Program-made: the position numbers and the translations under genes
The notes under the pieces: generated by a model
Told to the model about the DNA's origin: nothing
Seen by the model: only the letters and a program-made list of their open reading frames with translations
The model's database searches: none
Source: an uncultured Bacteroides sp.
GTDB lineage: Bacteria > Bacteroidota > Bacteroidia > Bacteroidales > Bacteroidaceae
DNA: 64,000 nt
Direction of reading: 5' to 3'
Assembly: GCF_963678425.1 (NCBI RefSeq)
Contig: NZ_OY782855.1
Coordinates: 2,108,001-2,172,000 of the forward strand
Shown here: piece after piece, positions 1 to 9,019 of the stretch
Numbering within the stretch: the first letter of the stretch is position 1
Layout of the letters: each line of letters starts with the position of its first letter

Positions 1-2009
1 CTAAAGTGGCATACAATGCATGGCGGCAACAAGAATATGTAACTGAACGCTCCGGTATTATAGCAAGTGTAAACGGTACTCGGGAATTTCCATGGAGAGT
101 CCTTATTGTTTCGGATAAAGATACGGATATGCCGGTAAACAATCTGGTATATGCACTGGCATCACCTAACCGAACCGGAGATTTTTCATGGATAAAAGGT
201 GGGAAAGTTGCCTGGGATTGGTGGAATGACTGGGGTATCTACGGCGTTAACTTCAAAGCTGGGATAAATACTAATACTTATAAGGAATATATTGATTTCG
301 CTGCAGAAAACGGAATTAAATATATCGTAATGGACGAAGGTTGGTACAATCCGAGTAAAGGCGATATGATGACTGTTATCCCTGAAATCGACCTACCTGA
401 ACTAGTAAAATATGCAAAAAATAAAAATGTCGGTATAATTTTATGGACAGTATTCAATGTACTCGATACTCAACTACAAGAAGCTTGCAAATACTATTCA
501 CAACTAGGAATTAAAGGCTTTAAGGTCGATTTTCTGGACCGTGACGATCAAAAAGCTGTAGAAATGGTATACCGCATAGCAGATATGACTGCTAAGTATA
601 AGCTTACACTTGATCTTCACGGAATATACAAACCCACGGGACTGAATCGTACATACCCTAATGTAGTCAATTTTGAGAGTGTGTTTGGTATGGAAGAAAT
701 GAAATGGAGCAAAATAGACAAGGATATGCCTTGCTATGATGTCACATTCCCTTATATACGTATGATAGCCGGATCGGTGGATTACACTCCGGGAGCTATG
801 CGCAATGCTACTAAAAAAGATTTCAAGGACATCTATAGTAATCCAATGAGTCAAGGTACAAGATGTCATCAGTTGGCAACATATATTGTTTATGATTCTC
901 CACTTACTATGCTTAGCGATAATCCGACCATCTATCGAAAAGAACAGGAATGTACAAGTTTCATAGCTTCTTTACCTTCCGAAGAAGATGAGACCAAGGT
1001 TCTACAAGGAGAAATGGGCAAATACATCGTTTCAGCTCGCAAAAAGGGTAATGACTGGTGTGCGGGAGCACTTACCAATTGGGAAGAACGGGATATCAAA
1101 CTATCTCTAGACTTCCTGGCTGAAGGAATAACTTACAGTGCCGAGATATTTAAAGATGGGGTAAATGCCAACAGGCAAGCGGAAGATTATAAAAGAGAAG
1201 TTATTTATGTGACAAAGGATTCTGTTTTAAAGATACATATGGCTGAAGGGGGCGGTTTTGCAATAAAGTTTACTCAGGAAAATACAGCCAAAGTAACTAC
1301 AGTTCCACAATCACTTCATCTGAATCAGTTCTATAAGAAATACATTGATGCAGATGGAATACCGGTGATAAGTTCCGAAAATGTACATGACGAAGCTCTG
1401 CTTAAAGCAAGAGATATTATTATTGATATGCTTTCTAAGCGCAAAGATGTAGCCCGCAAAATGGTAGAAAAGAGATGTAAAGTAATGGTCGTTGGTGAAA
1501 AAGAAGAAGTCTGCGATCTGCCTGAATATGCACATATCTGCAACAGCAAAGACAGTATTGCTTACTGGAATAAACGAGCACGTGGTTTTGGAGGTGCACC
1601 GGAAGATGATTTAAGTTCAAGTTGCGGAGAGGAAAATCTGATCTGCCTTCCCGGAGACAGATATGAAGGGGAGAATATTCTGATACACGAATTTGCACAT
1701 CTTATACATACTATTGGAATTGTAGGCATAAATCCTGATTTCAATAAAGAGCTGGATGCAGTTATGAACCATGCAATACAAAACGGATTGTGGAAGAATA
1801 CGTATGCTATCTCAAACAGAGAGGAATATTTTGCAGAAACAGTTCAATCTTTCTTTAATTGCAATCGTTATTCCCAAACGCCTAATGGTGTACATAATGA
1901 AAATAACCGACGAGAAAAACTAAAGAAGTATGATCCGGAAATGTATAAGCTACTACTAAAGTATTTCCCCGAGATAGAAATTCCTACCTGCAATGTGATT
2001 CATAAATAA
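1..2009 (+). CDS. GH97 glycoside hydrolase (retaining type) fused to a C-terminal HExxH protease-like domain; 5' truncated
   Basis: The frame is open at base 1, so the start and most of the N-terminal beta-sandwich lie outside; residues are counted from a GTG at base 6. Residues about 45-330 form the GH97 barrel, with the signature AWDWWNDW at 69-76. D175 in VDFLDRDD sits where retaining GH97 enzymes (alpha-galactosidase BT1871, beta-L-arabinopyranosidases) carry their nucleophile; inverting SusB-type alpha-glucosidases lack it. A beta-sandwich closes the glycosidase near residue 425. About 240 further residues are unusual for GH97: HEFAH at 561-565 followed by EEYFAE at 606-611, a zinc-peptidase pattern reminiscent of anthrax-lethal-factor/Pro-Pro-endopeptidase-like domains. 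It is first of six same-strand genes; 83 bases separate it from the GH127 gene. The glycosidase call is strong; exact substrate and protease activity are inferred. Confidence 0.88.
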   Translation, partial: KVAYNAWRQQEYVTERSGIIASVNGTREFPWRVLIVSDKDTDMPVNNLVYALASPNRTGDFSWIKGGKVAWDWWNDWGIYGVNFKAGINTNTYKEYIDFAAENGIKYIVMDEGWYNPSKGDMMTVIPEIDLPELVKYAKNKNVGIILWTVFNVLDTQLQEACKYYSQLGIKGFKVDFLDRDDQKAVEMVYRIADMTAKYKLTLDLHGIYKPTGLNRTYPNVVNFESVFGMEEMKWSKIDKDMPCYDVTFPYIRMIAGSVDYTPGAMRNATKKDFKDIYSNPMSQGTRCHQLATYIVYDSPLTMLSDNPTIYRKEQECTSFIASLPSEEDETKVLQGEMGKYIVSARKKGNDWCAGALTNWEERDIKLSLDFLAEGITYSAEIFKDGVNANRQAEDYKREVIYVTKDSVLKIHMAEGGGFAIKFTQENTAKVTTVPQSLHLNQFYKKYIDADGIPVISSENVHDEALLKARDIIIDMLSKRKDVARKMVEKRCKVMVVGEKEEVCDLPEYAHICNSKDSIAYWNKRARGFGGAPEDDLSSSCGEENLICLPGDRYEGENILIHEFAHLIHTIGIVGINPDFNKELDAVMNHAIQNGLWKNTYAISNREEYFAETVQSFFNCNRYSQTPNGVHNENNRREKLKKYDPEMYKLLLKYFPEIEIPTCNVIHK

Positions 2010-2092
2010 AAATTAAGACGAATAAGAGGTCTTATATCAGAAATATTGAGATAAAAGAGACTAGTTATATAACGAACAAAAGAATTCAGAAC

Positions 2093-4528
2093 ATGAACAT
2101 CAGACTACGTAACTTGTTTTTCCTGACAGCAATAGGAGTTACAACCTTAGCTTCAGCAAAAGGCAAAACCACAGAACCAATAATTCAGGTACCTTTTACT
2201 CAGGTACACTTTAATGATAATTTCTGGACACCAAAGATTGAAATCAACCGTACAGTATCTATTCCTTCAGCATTTAGAGAGTGTGAGAAGAATGGTCGGT
2301 TCGATAATTTCGCTCTTGCCGGAAAATTGATCAAAGGTGAGCATAAAGGTGACTTTTCCTTTGACGATACAGATCCTTATAAAATAATAGAGGGAGCATC
2401 TTACTCTCTTGCTGTTAAGTATGATAAGAAGCTGGATGCTTATCTGGATAGTGTCATCAATCTTATCCGTGCAGCACAAGAACCTGATGGCTACCTTTGT
2501 ACCTGTGTTACCAACAATTGCACTCGTCTTTCCGGTTGGTGGGGAACTCATCGTTGGGAGAGAATAAATAGTCACGAGTTATATAACTGCGGACACTTAT
2601 ATGAGGCTGCTGTAGCTCATTATCAGGCAACAGGAAAGAAGACATTATTGAATGTTGCAATCAGGAATGCTGACCTAGTATGCAAGACATTTGGCCCGAA
2701 CAAAGGACAAATTCATCGTCCTTCCGGTCACCCTATTGTAGAAATGGCTCTTTGTAAGCTCTACAAAATTACAGGAAACAAGAAATATCTTACTATGGCT
2801 AAGTATTTTGTGGAAGAAACCGGTAGAGGTACTGACGGGCACAGATTAAGTGAATATAGTCAGGATCACATGCCAATTTTGAAGCAAGATGAAATAAAGG
2901 GGCATGCCGTAAGAGCCGGATATCTATATTCAGGCGTTGCAGATGTTGCTTCACTTACAAAAGATACAGCTTATTTCAACGCACTTACCCGCATCTGGGA
3001 TAATATGGCGGGTAAGAAACTATACATCATCGGCGGCATTGGATCAAGAGCGCAAGGTGAAGGATTCGGCCCTAATTATGAACTCAACAATCATACTGCA
3101 TATTGTGAAACATGTGCTGCAATTGCAAATGTATACTGGAATCAACGAATGTTCCTGGCTACAGGAGATGCTAAATATATCGATGTTCTTGAACGTGCTC
3201 TTTATAATGGAGTAATTTCGGGGGTATCACTAAGTGGAAACAAGTTTTTTTACGATAATCCTCTTGAATCAATGGGACAGCATGAACGTCAGGCATGGTT
3301 TGGTTGTGCATGTTGCCCTGGAAATATCACTCGTTTTATGGCATCGGTACCAACATATATGTATGCTACACAAGACGATAAAATTTTCGTAAATCTATAT
3401 GTGCAAAGTAATGGTAAGGTTAAAGTTGGAAAAAATGAAGTATCTCTGAAACAGGCTACTCAATATCCATGGGATGGTAAAATTACAATTTCTGTAAATC
3501 CAGCGAATAATGAGAAAATTGCTATCAATCTTCGTATACCGGGATGGGCTGGCAATCAGCCTGTTCCTACTGATCTTTACAAATTTACAGAAAAAGCATT
3601 AGCTGATTGCAATATTCGTGTAAATGGAAAGAGTGTGAAACCTGCTCTTAAAAATGGATATGCATCCATTGATCGCCAATGGAAAAAGGGAGATGTAATC
3701 GAACTTAATCTGCCAATGCCCGTTCGCCGTATTGAAGCTCATGAAAATGTAGCTGATGACAAAGGTAAGCTGGCAATAGAAAGAGGCCCTATTGTATATT
3801 GCTTGGAAGGTAAAGACCAAACCGACAGACATGTATTGGATAAATATATTCCTGAAAACGCTAAGATGGATTATACTTATGAAAAAGATCTTCTTAATGG
3901 GGTTATGGTGCTAAAAGGCAATGCAAAAGAAGTCTCTTTAAATGGTGAAGAAAAAGATGTTTCGTTCACAGCGATTCCATACTCTACATGGAATAATCGT
4001 GGAACAGACGAGATGGCTGTATGGATTCCTTCTTCAGCAGAGTACACTCATCCTACTCCACTGCCTACTATCGCTTCAAAAGCTCGCACTGTGGTTGTTA
4101 AAGTTCCTATTCAGAATGATGCTCCAGAATCGGCTTCCACAGAAGAATGGGCATGGGGAGTAAACGATCAATGGGAACCAAAGAGTTCTTCAGATATATC
4201 TAAGCCATATCATTACTGGTGGATGAAAAGAGGAACACCTGAAACTCTGGCTTATGAATTTGAGAATGAAGAAACTGTATCTAATGTTGAGGTTTACTGG
4301 CTGGACATCGATCAATATGATGGCAACTTCAGAGTTCCGGAAAGCTGGAAACTGTATTATAAAGATGGGGATAGCTGGAAAGAAGTAGAAGCTAAAGGTT
4401 CTTATACAACTAAAAAGGACTGTTATAACAGCCTTGATTTCACTCCGGTAAAGACAAAAGGCCTGAAAATTGTAGCTAAACTACAAAATGGAGAATCAGG
4501 AGGAGTTCTTGAATGGAAAGTTAAATAG
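2093..4528 (+). CDS. GH127 beta-L-arabinofuranosidase (paralogue 1), secreted
   Basis: 811 residues, with an N-terminal signal peptide (about 1-23, ending near LASAKG). The GH127 (formerly DUF1680) cysteine-glycosidase site is intact: E339 and C341 in CETC, and the CC pair C407-C408 in GCACCP. These match HypBA1, where Glu, Cys, Cys bind zinc and the first Cys of the pair is the nucleophile. The family removes terminal beta-L-arabinofuranose, for example from hydroxyproline-linked arabino-oligosaccharides or RG-II. The N-terminal two thirds is the (alpha/alpha)6 barrel, and the C-terminal third is beta-sandwich with a last lectin-like stretch (about 690-811, containing YHYWWMKRGTPE). A second GH127 (9020-11419) shares the full architecture. 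Substrate linkage is not decided by sequence. Confidence 0.93.
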   Translation: MNIRLRNLFFLTAIGVTTLASAKGKTTEPIIQVPFTQVHFNDNFWTPKIEINRTVSIPSAFRECEKNGRFDNFALAGKLIKGEHKGDFSFDDTDPYKIIEGASYSLAVKYDKKLDAYLDSVINLIRAAQEPDGYLCTCVTNNCTRLSGWWGTHRWERINSHELYNCGHLYEAAVAHYQATGKKTLLNVAIRNADLVCKTFGPNKGQIHRPSGHPIVEMALCKLYKITGNKKYLTMAKYFVEETGRGTDGHRLSEYSQDHMPILKQDEIKGHAVRAGYLYSGVADVASLTKDTAYFNALTRIWDNMAGKKLYIIGGIGSRAQGEGFGPNYELNNHTAYCETCAAIANVYWNQRMFLATGDAKYIDVLERALYNGVISGVSLSGNKFFYDNPLESMGQHERQAWFGCACCPGNITRFMASVPTYMYATQDDKIFVNLYVQSNGKVKVGKNEVSLKQATQYPWDGKITISVNPANNEKIAINLRIPGWAGNQPVPTDLYKFTEKALADCNIRVNGKSVKPALKNGYASIDRQWKKGDVIELNLPMPVRRIEAHENVADDKGKLAIERGPIVYCLEGKDQTDRHVLDKYIPENAKMDYTYEKDLLNGVMVLKGNAKEVSLNGEEKDVSFTAIPYSTWNNRGTDEMAVWIPSSAEYTHPTPLPTIASKARTVVVKVPIQNDAPESASTEEWAWGVNDQWEPKSSSDISKPYHYWWMKRGTPETLAYEFENEETVSNVEVYWLDIDQYDGNFRVPESWKLYYKDGDSWKEVEAKGSYTTKKDCYNSLDFTPVKTKGLKIVAKLQNGESGGVLEWKVK

Positions 4529-4561
4529 CAAAATTTCACTCTAAACATCGTTTAATTTCAC

Positions 4562-4594
4562 GGGCTGTTTGGAAGGACATCTTTCAGACAGCCC
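4562..4594 (+). terminator. Intergenic hairpin after GH127-1
   Basis: GGGCTGTTTGGAAGGA pairs imperfectly with TCTTTCAGACAGCCC over a short loop, 33 bases after the GH127 stop. It lacks a strong T-run, so it may attenuate or process the transcript rather than end it before the next gene at 4613. Confidence 0.55.
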
Positions 4595-4612
4595 ACTTTA
4601 CTCCATTAATCC

Positions 4613-5932
4613 ATGAAAAAACATATATTCCTTTCATTTATTACTTGTTTAGCTTTGAACATTCAGGCTCAAAAAAGTATCTATACTCCCAAGGACTTAA
4701 TAAACAACGATTTTAATAATCCTAATAGTCGATACGCTAATGTTCGTATGGCCTCTTCGGATAATCTCGTTATCTTTTGGGAAAAGCAGTTTGGCGCTAA
4801 TCCTGCCGAGGCTCCACAGCTGGAAGGAAAACCAATGACCTGGAATGTTAATAACCTGTTGCAAAGGACAGAGAGTTTCTACAAATTCTTTCGCGACACA
4901 CTCAAGTTTGCTAAACCTGGCAGCAAGGCTGATCTGTATAAGATGATGGTTATGGTGAATTATTCACTTGAAGGAACTGCTTATGGTGGTGACTATGATC
5001 AACAGATTGGAGCTCTTTGGGTTACTCCCGGACGCATTCAGGATCACAAATTAAATTGCATTGCTCATGAATTGGGACATTGTTTTCAGTCACAGATTGT
5101 ATGTGATAGTCAGGGCGAAGGATGGGGAGGATGTGGATTCTATGAGATGACTTCACAATGGATGCTCTGGCAAGTAAACCCGAAATGGATGACCGATGAG
5201 GAATATCACTGGAAAGCTTTCATGGACAGGACTCATCTTGCATTCTTAAGCATGGAGAATATTTACCACTCTCCTTATGTGCTTGAATATTGGGGCGAAA
5301 AACATGGTTTACCGTTTATCGCTGAAATGTACCGTCAAGGCAAAAAAGGAGAAGATCCTGTTATTACTTACAAACGAATGACCGGACTAAATCAACAACA
5401 ATTCAATGATGAGATATTTGACGCATACAGACACTTGATCACTTATGATATGGATCGGATTCGTGAAGTAGCAAAACCTTATGCAAACCGTTTCACTTGT
5501 AAGCTCGATACTTTAAGTGATGGTTGGATGCAGATAAATAAAAAAAACTGTCCGCAGAATTATGGTTTCAATGCAATCCGTCTTTCAATTCCCAAACCGG
5601 GAAAGAAAGTAACTGTTTCCTTTAAAGGTCTTGCCGGAGCAGAAGGTTACAGTAAAGTTAATATAGATAAAGCAGGATGGCGGTATGGATTTGTAGGTGT
5701 AAAACAGGATGGTACACCTATTTACGGTGATGTAAGTGTTAAAGCAAACGGACAGATTTCTTTTAAAACACCAAAAGGAGAATCTTTAAATTACTTGTGG
5801 TTGGTTGTTATGGGTGCACCAATGGCACATTGGATGAATCCTGATGCTGTAGCCTTTGCGAACGAAAACAGTTCTGCTGGCACTACTCCGCAACCCGATG
5901 CAGAATGGCCTTACAAAATACGAGTAAAATAA
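4613..5932 (+). CDS. Secreted DUF6055-like protein with HExxH zinc-peptidase motif
   Basis: 439 residues with a signal peptide (about 1-19, ending IQAQ). H152-E153-LG-H156 is a classical HExxH motif within AHELGHCFQ, and E178 in FYEMTSQ lies 22 residues after the second His, a plausible third zinc ligand of a gluzincin type. The C-terminal part (about 300-439) looks beta-rich and may be a binding module. I recognise it as resembling DUF6055 proteins found beside glycoside hydrolases in Bacteroidetes, whose activity is not established to my knowledge. It lies between GH127 and GH43 genes on the same strand, suggesting action on a glycoprotein or a role in cell-surface glycan use. Peptidase activity is an inference from the motif only. 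Confidence 0.8.
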   Translation: MKKHIFLSFITCLALNIQAQKSIYTPKDLINNDFNNPNSRYANVRMASSDNLVIFWEKQFGANPAEAPQLEGKPMTWNVNNLLQRTESFYKFFRDTLKFAKPGSKADLYKMMVMVNYSLEGTAYGGDYDQQIGALWVTPGRIQDHKLNCIAHELGHCFQSQIVCDSQGEGWGGCGFYEMTSQWMLWQVNPKWMTDEEYHWKAFMDRTHLAFLSMENIYHSPYVLEYWGEKHGLPFIAEMYRQGKKGEDPVITYKRMTGLNQQQFNDEIFDAYRHLITYDMDRIREVAKPYANRFTCKLDTLSDGWMQINKKNCPQNYGFNAIRLSIPKPGKKVTVSFKGLAGAEGYSKVNIDKAGWRYGFVGVKQDGTPIYGDVSVKANGQISFKTPKGESLNYLWLVVMGAPMAHWMNPDAVAFANENSSAGTTPQPDAEWPYKIRVK

Positions 5933-6080
5933 GGTGAGGAAGCTTTTCTATCAAAAAAGAAATTAGAAACAGGCACTATCACTTTATATAAAACTGGAGG
6001 ATTATAACCCTTGAAAATATCATTAAATCAGAATTGATTATTCAAAAAAACATTCCAGACAAAAATTAAAAGCATATATA

Positions 6081-8699
6081 ATGAAAAGAAAATACCTTCT
6101 TTTACTTTTTATTCTTGGTTATTTGAGCATTAATATCAAAACTGAAGCTCAGCCCGTAGCCTGGAATTCTCCTAAAGCTGGCAATCCGATTATTCCGGGA
6201 TACTTTGCCGACCCTACAGTCAAGAAGTTTGGCGATACATATTACCTGTATGCCACAACCGATGGTAACGGTGGAGGGCTGGGTCCTTCTCAGGTGTGGG
6301 TTTCAAAAGACTTTGTAAACTGGACCATCATGCCGATGAACTGGCCAACTACTTACCACATTTGGGCACCGGATGTAATGAAAGGAAAGGACGGACGGTT
6401 TTATATGTATTATTGTGAACCGTGCAAAATATATTGCGGGGTATCGGAAACCCCACGAGGCCCGTGGAAAAATTATCTTGCCGCCGATACCACTGTGCTG
6501 GTAAAAGATAGATTTGTGAAGAATGTTATCACTCTCGACGGGCAATCTTTTGTGGATGACGATGGCTCTACTTATCTATATTGGGGAACATGGGGAATCT
6601 ATAAAGACTTTGGCTGTGGAGTCGGAAAACTCACACCCGATCTGAAAGGTTTTTCAAAAGCTCAGATTATTCCTAATACTCAGGCTACAGATTTCTTCGA
6701 GGCTCCTTTCATGATTAAGAAAGATGGAATTTACTATTTCACTTACTCATCGGGATCTTGTCATGATCATACTTACAGGGTTCAGTATGCAACAAGCAAA
6801 ACCGGACCAATGGGACCTTTTGTTTTTGCCAATAACAATCCGATTCTGGCCACAAATGCAGATAGTACCATCCACGGACCGGGACACCATAGTATTATAA
6901 AGGAAGGAGATAAATATTACATTATTTATCACAGGCACAATATTCCCCAATCAACACGGGGAATGCACAGACAAATTGCAGCCGACCAGCTGATATTCAC
7001 GAAAGATGGCCGTATTGAAAAGGTTAATGCCAGACATCAAGGCATTGGCTATCTGCAGCCATCGACCAATCCCTTCCCTAATCTTGCTTTTGGAAAGAAA
7101 GTAAAAGCCTCATCCTATTACAATGACTGGTTTAAACCTGAATATGCTGTCGATGATAATAATGCAACTTTATGGCGGGCAAAAAGCAGCCGGAACGAAT
7201 GGATTGAGTTAGATCTGGGCACTTTGCAAAGTATTCAACGGATATGGACGCAATTTGAATACGCCACTTCCTATTACCAGTATATTATTGAGACTTCGGT
7301 TGACGGGAAAGAGTGGAATATTTTTGCCGATAAACGAAATAACATATTAGCAGGCAGCCCAATGACTGACTATGGTAATGCAAAAGCCAGATATGTGCGA
7401 CTCACAATTACCGGCAATGAGAAAAACGGAGTGCTGGCTGCCATCTGGAACATAAAGGTATTCAGCGGAAGTAAAATAGATCCACCACAACAGTCAGTAC
7501 ATCTTTCTCCTTCTTCTTTCCTTCAGAATAAAGGTCTATGGGAGAATAATGCCGGAATGTTAGGCAGTAATCTGTCTGCCAAAGGTGATATTTCTTTGGT
7601 TACTGAAGATAGCCATACAGGAATAAAGCTTGCTCCGCAATCTGAATTGGTTTCAGGTTTTGATATGCCGCAGGGATTTTTCAGCGGACAGCCTTACACC
7701 CTCTCCTATTCCATCTATGGATCAGAGAATGATGCCATGAAACAGATTGTAACATGGAGCAACAATAAAAAGGCAACTACCAGCCTGGCGAAGAATTCTT
7801 CCGATAATAAAGCATGGCATGTGATTGCCTGCATATCCGACGGAAAGAAAGAGTCGGTTTATCTGGACAGCACCTTGATTCAAAGCAACAGAGTTGGCAA
7901 AATTCAGAATAAGGACAAGAAGCTACATATTTCAGGTGGAGAAAGTGGTATCACAATTTCTAATCTTAATGTGTACAACTGGCAGCAAAGCATACAGGAA
8001 GTGATGTTCGATGCTAACGCTTCTGATATCGTAATTCCTCAAATAGCGAGTGAAGAAGCTAAAGAGATGTTTATTGACATCAATGCCGATAATTATCTTG
8101 CCGGAACATCGCTGAAACAGATAGAAAACGGTAAAGGCATAAAAGGTCTATTCAACATGCAAACTACTCCCGTGTCTGTAGAAGAGAAAGAGAATGTCAG
8201 GGCGTTCAGGTTTAACGGTACTCAGGAATTCCGTTCAACTTTCCCGCTTCCTGATTCATTCCTTGATAATCCGGCATACTCGGTTACAGCATGGATATTA
8301 AATCCTGAACTAGATGAGAATGAATGTGTAGCCGACATCACTCCTGCCTATGTTGAACTAGACAGAATTGCTTTTGGATGGGGAAAAGAACCGAGAAACG
8401 GACTGATTTGTCACAACGGATGGTTCGAAGATTCCGGACTGAAAGAGATTAAACCAGACAATAAGTGGCATCACGTAGCAGTAACATACGACGGATATAT
8501 GGAAAAGATCTATGTTGACGGAAAGTTGCTTAAGCAAAAAGATATCATGCTTCGCCTGCCACGCAGTCCGTATGTAACTTTAGGAAGAACGTCTGATCAG
8601 GCATGGCCGTTCAATGGATGGCTGCATTCTTTGAAAGTTTATAATTACACTATAAGTGACAAGGATATAGAAAATGAATCATTCTTAAAACAAAAATGA
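6081..8699 (+). CDS. Secreted GH43 glycosidase with F5/8C (CBM32-like) and LamG-like C-terminal modules
   Basis: 872 residues, with a signal peptide (about 1-23, ending KTEAQ). The five-bladed propeller spans about 35-325 and shows the GH43 triad: base D44 in YFADPT, pKa modulator D153 in LDGQSF, and acid E207 in FFEAPF. WAPDV (about 94-98) is also typical. Residues about 332-470 are a discoidin-like (F5/8 type C) module with WIELDLG and ARYVRLTI. Residues about 485-645 look like a beta-sandwich, and about 700-865 a concanavalin-like LamG module (NKWHHVAVTYDG). GH43 members are arabinofuranosidases, arabinanases, xylosidases or exo-galactanases; in this arabinose-oriented cluster an L-arabinofuranosyl or galactosyl substrate is likely. 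The subfamily cannot be assigned by eye. Confidence 0.9.
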   Translation: MKRKYLLLLFILGYLSINIKTEAQPVAWNSPKAGNPIIPGYFADPTVKKFGDTYYLYATTDGNGGGLGPSQVWVSKDFVNWTIMPMNWPTTYHIWAPDVMKGKDGRFYMYYCEPCKIYCGVSETPRGPWKNYLAADTTVLVKDRFVKNVITLDGQSFVDDDGSTYLYWGTWGIYKDFGCGVGKLTPDLKGFSKAQIIPNTQATDFFEAPFMIKKDGIYYFTYSSGSCHDHTYRVQYATSKTGPMGPFVFANNNPILATNADSTIHGPGHHSIIKEGDKYYIIYHRHNIPQSTRGMHRQIAADQLIFTKDGRIEKVNARHQGIGYLQPSTNPFPNLAFGKKVKASSYYNDWFKPEYAVDDNNATLWRAKSSRNEWIELDLGTLQSIQRIWTQFEYATSYYQYIIETSVDGKEWNIFADKRNNILAGSPMTDYGNAKARYVRLTITGNEKNGVLAAIWNIKVFSGSKIDPPQQSVHLSPSSFLQNKGLWENNAGMLGSNLSAKGDISLVTEDSHTGIKLAPQSELVSGFDMPQGFFSGQPYTLSYSIYGSENDAMKQIVTWSNNKKATTSLAKNSSDNKAWHVIACISDGKKESVYLDSTLIQSNRVGKIQNKDKKLHISGGESGITISNLNVYNWQQSIQEVMFDANASDIVIPQIASEEAKEMFIDINADNYLAGTSLKQIENGKGIKGLFNMQTTPVSVEEKENVRAFRFNGTQEFRSTFPLPDSFLDNPAYSVTAWILNPELDENECVADITPAYVELDRIAFGWGKEPRNGLICHNGWFEDSGLKEIKPDNKWHHVAVTYDGYMEKIYVDGKLLKQKDIMLRLPRSPYVTLGRTSDQAWPFNGWLHSLKVYNYTISDKDIENESFLKQK

Positions 8700-9019
8700 A
8701 AGAGAAAGAGATAAAAAGCCAACATTCTGACAAATTTCTATTTCTGTCTTACAAAGAATATATACCTTTGGAATTTATTAAGAAAAGATTCTTCCTGAGC
8801 TAACAGAAAAGAAGAAGGAAGCTAAGGTTATTATTGAGATTAAATCCTAAAACAGAAGTACACTTAAGTAAATTAAGCACTAGACTATATTTTATATTAG
8901 TGTAGAGTTTATTTAAACAAGGTGTACTGCTATTATAAAACATATAAAGAATAATTAGCTTAACAATAAAGAATAAACACATTAAATAACTAATATAAAA
9001 ACTTAATACGAGAGAAACA
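8700..9019. other. 320-base intergenic region with possible internal promoter
   Basis: AT-rich DNA between the GH43 stop and the second GH127 gene. TACCTTTG at 8763-8770 fits the Bacteroides -7 consensus, with only a weak TTTC upstream (8741-8744). If used, it would give a leader of about 240 bases. I see no hairpin of terminator quality and no gene. Confidence 0.4.
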
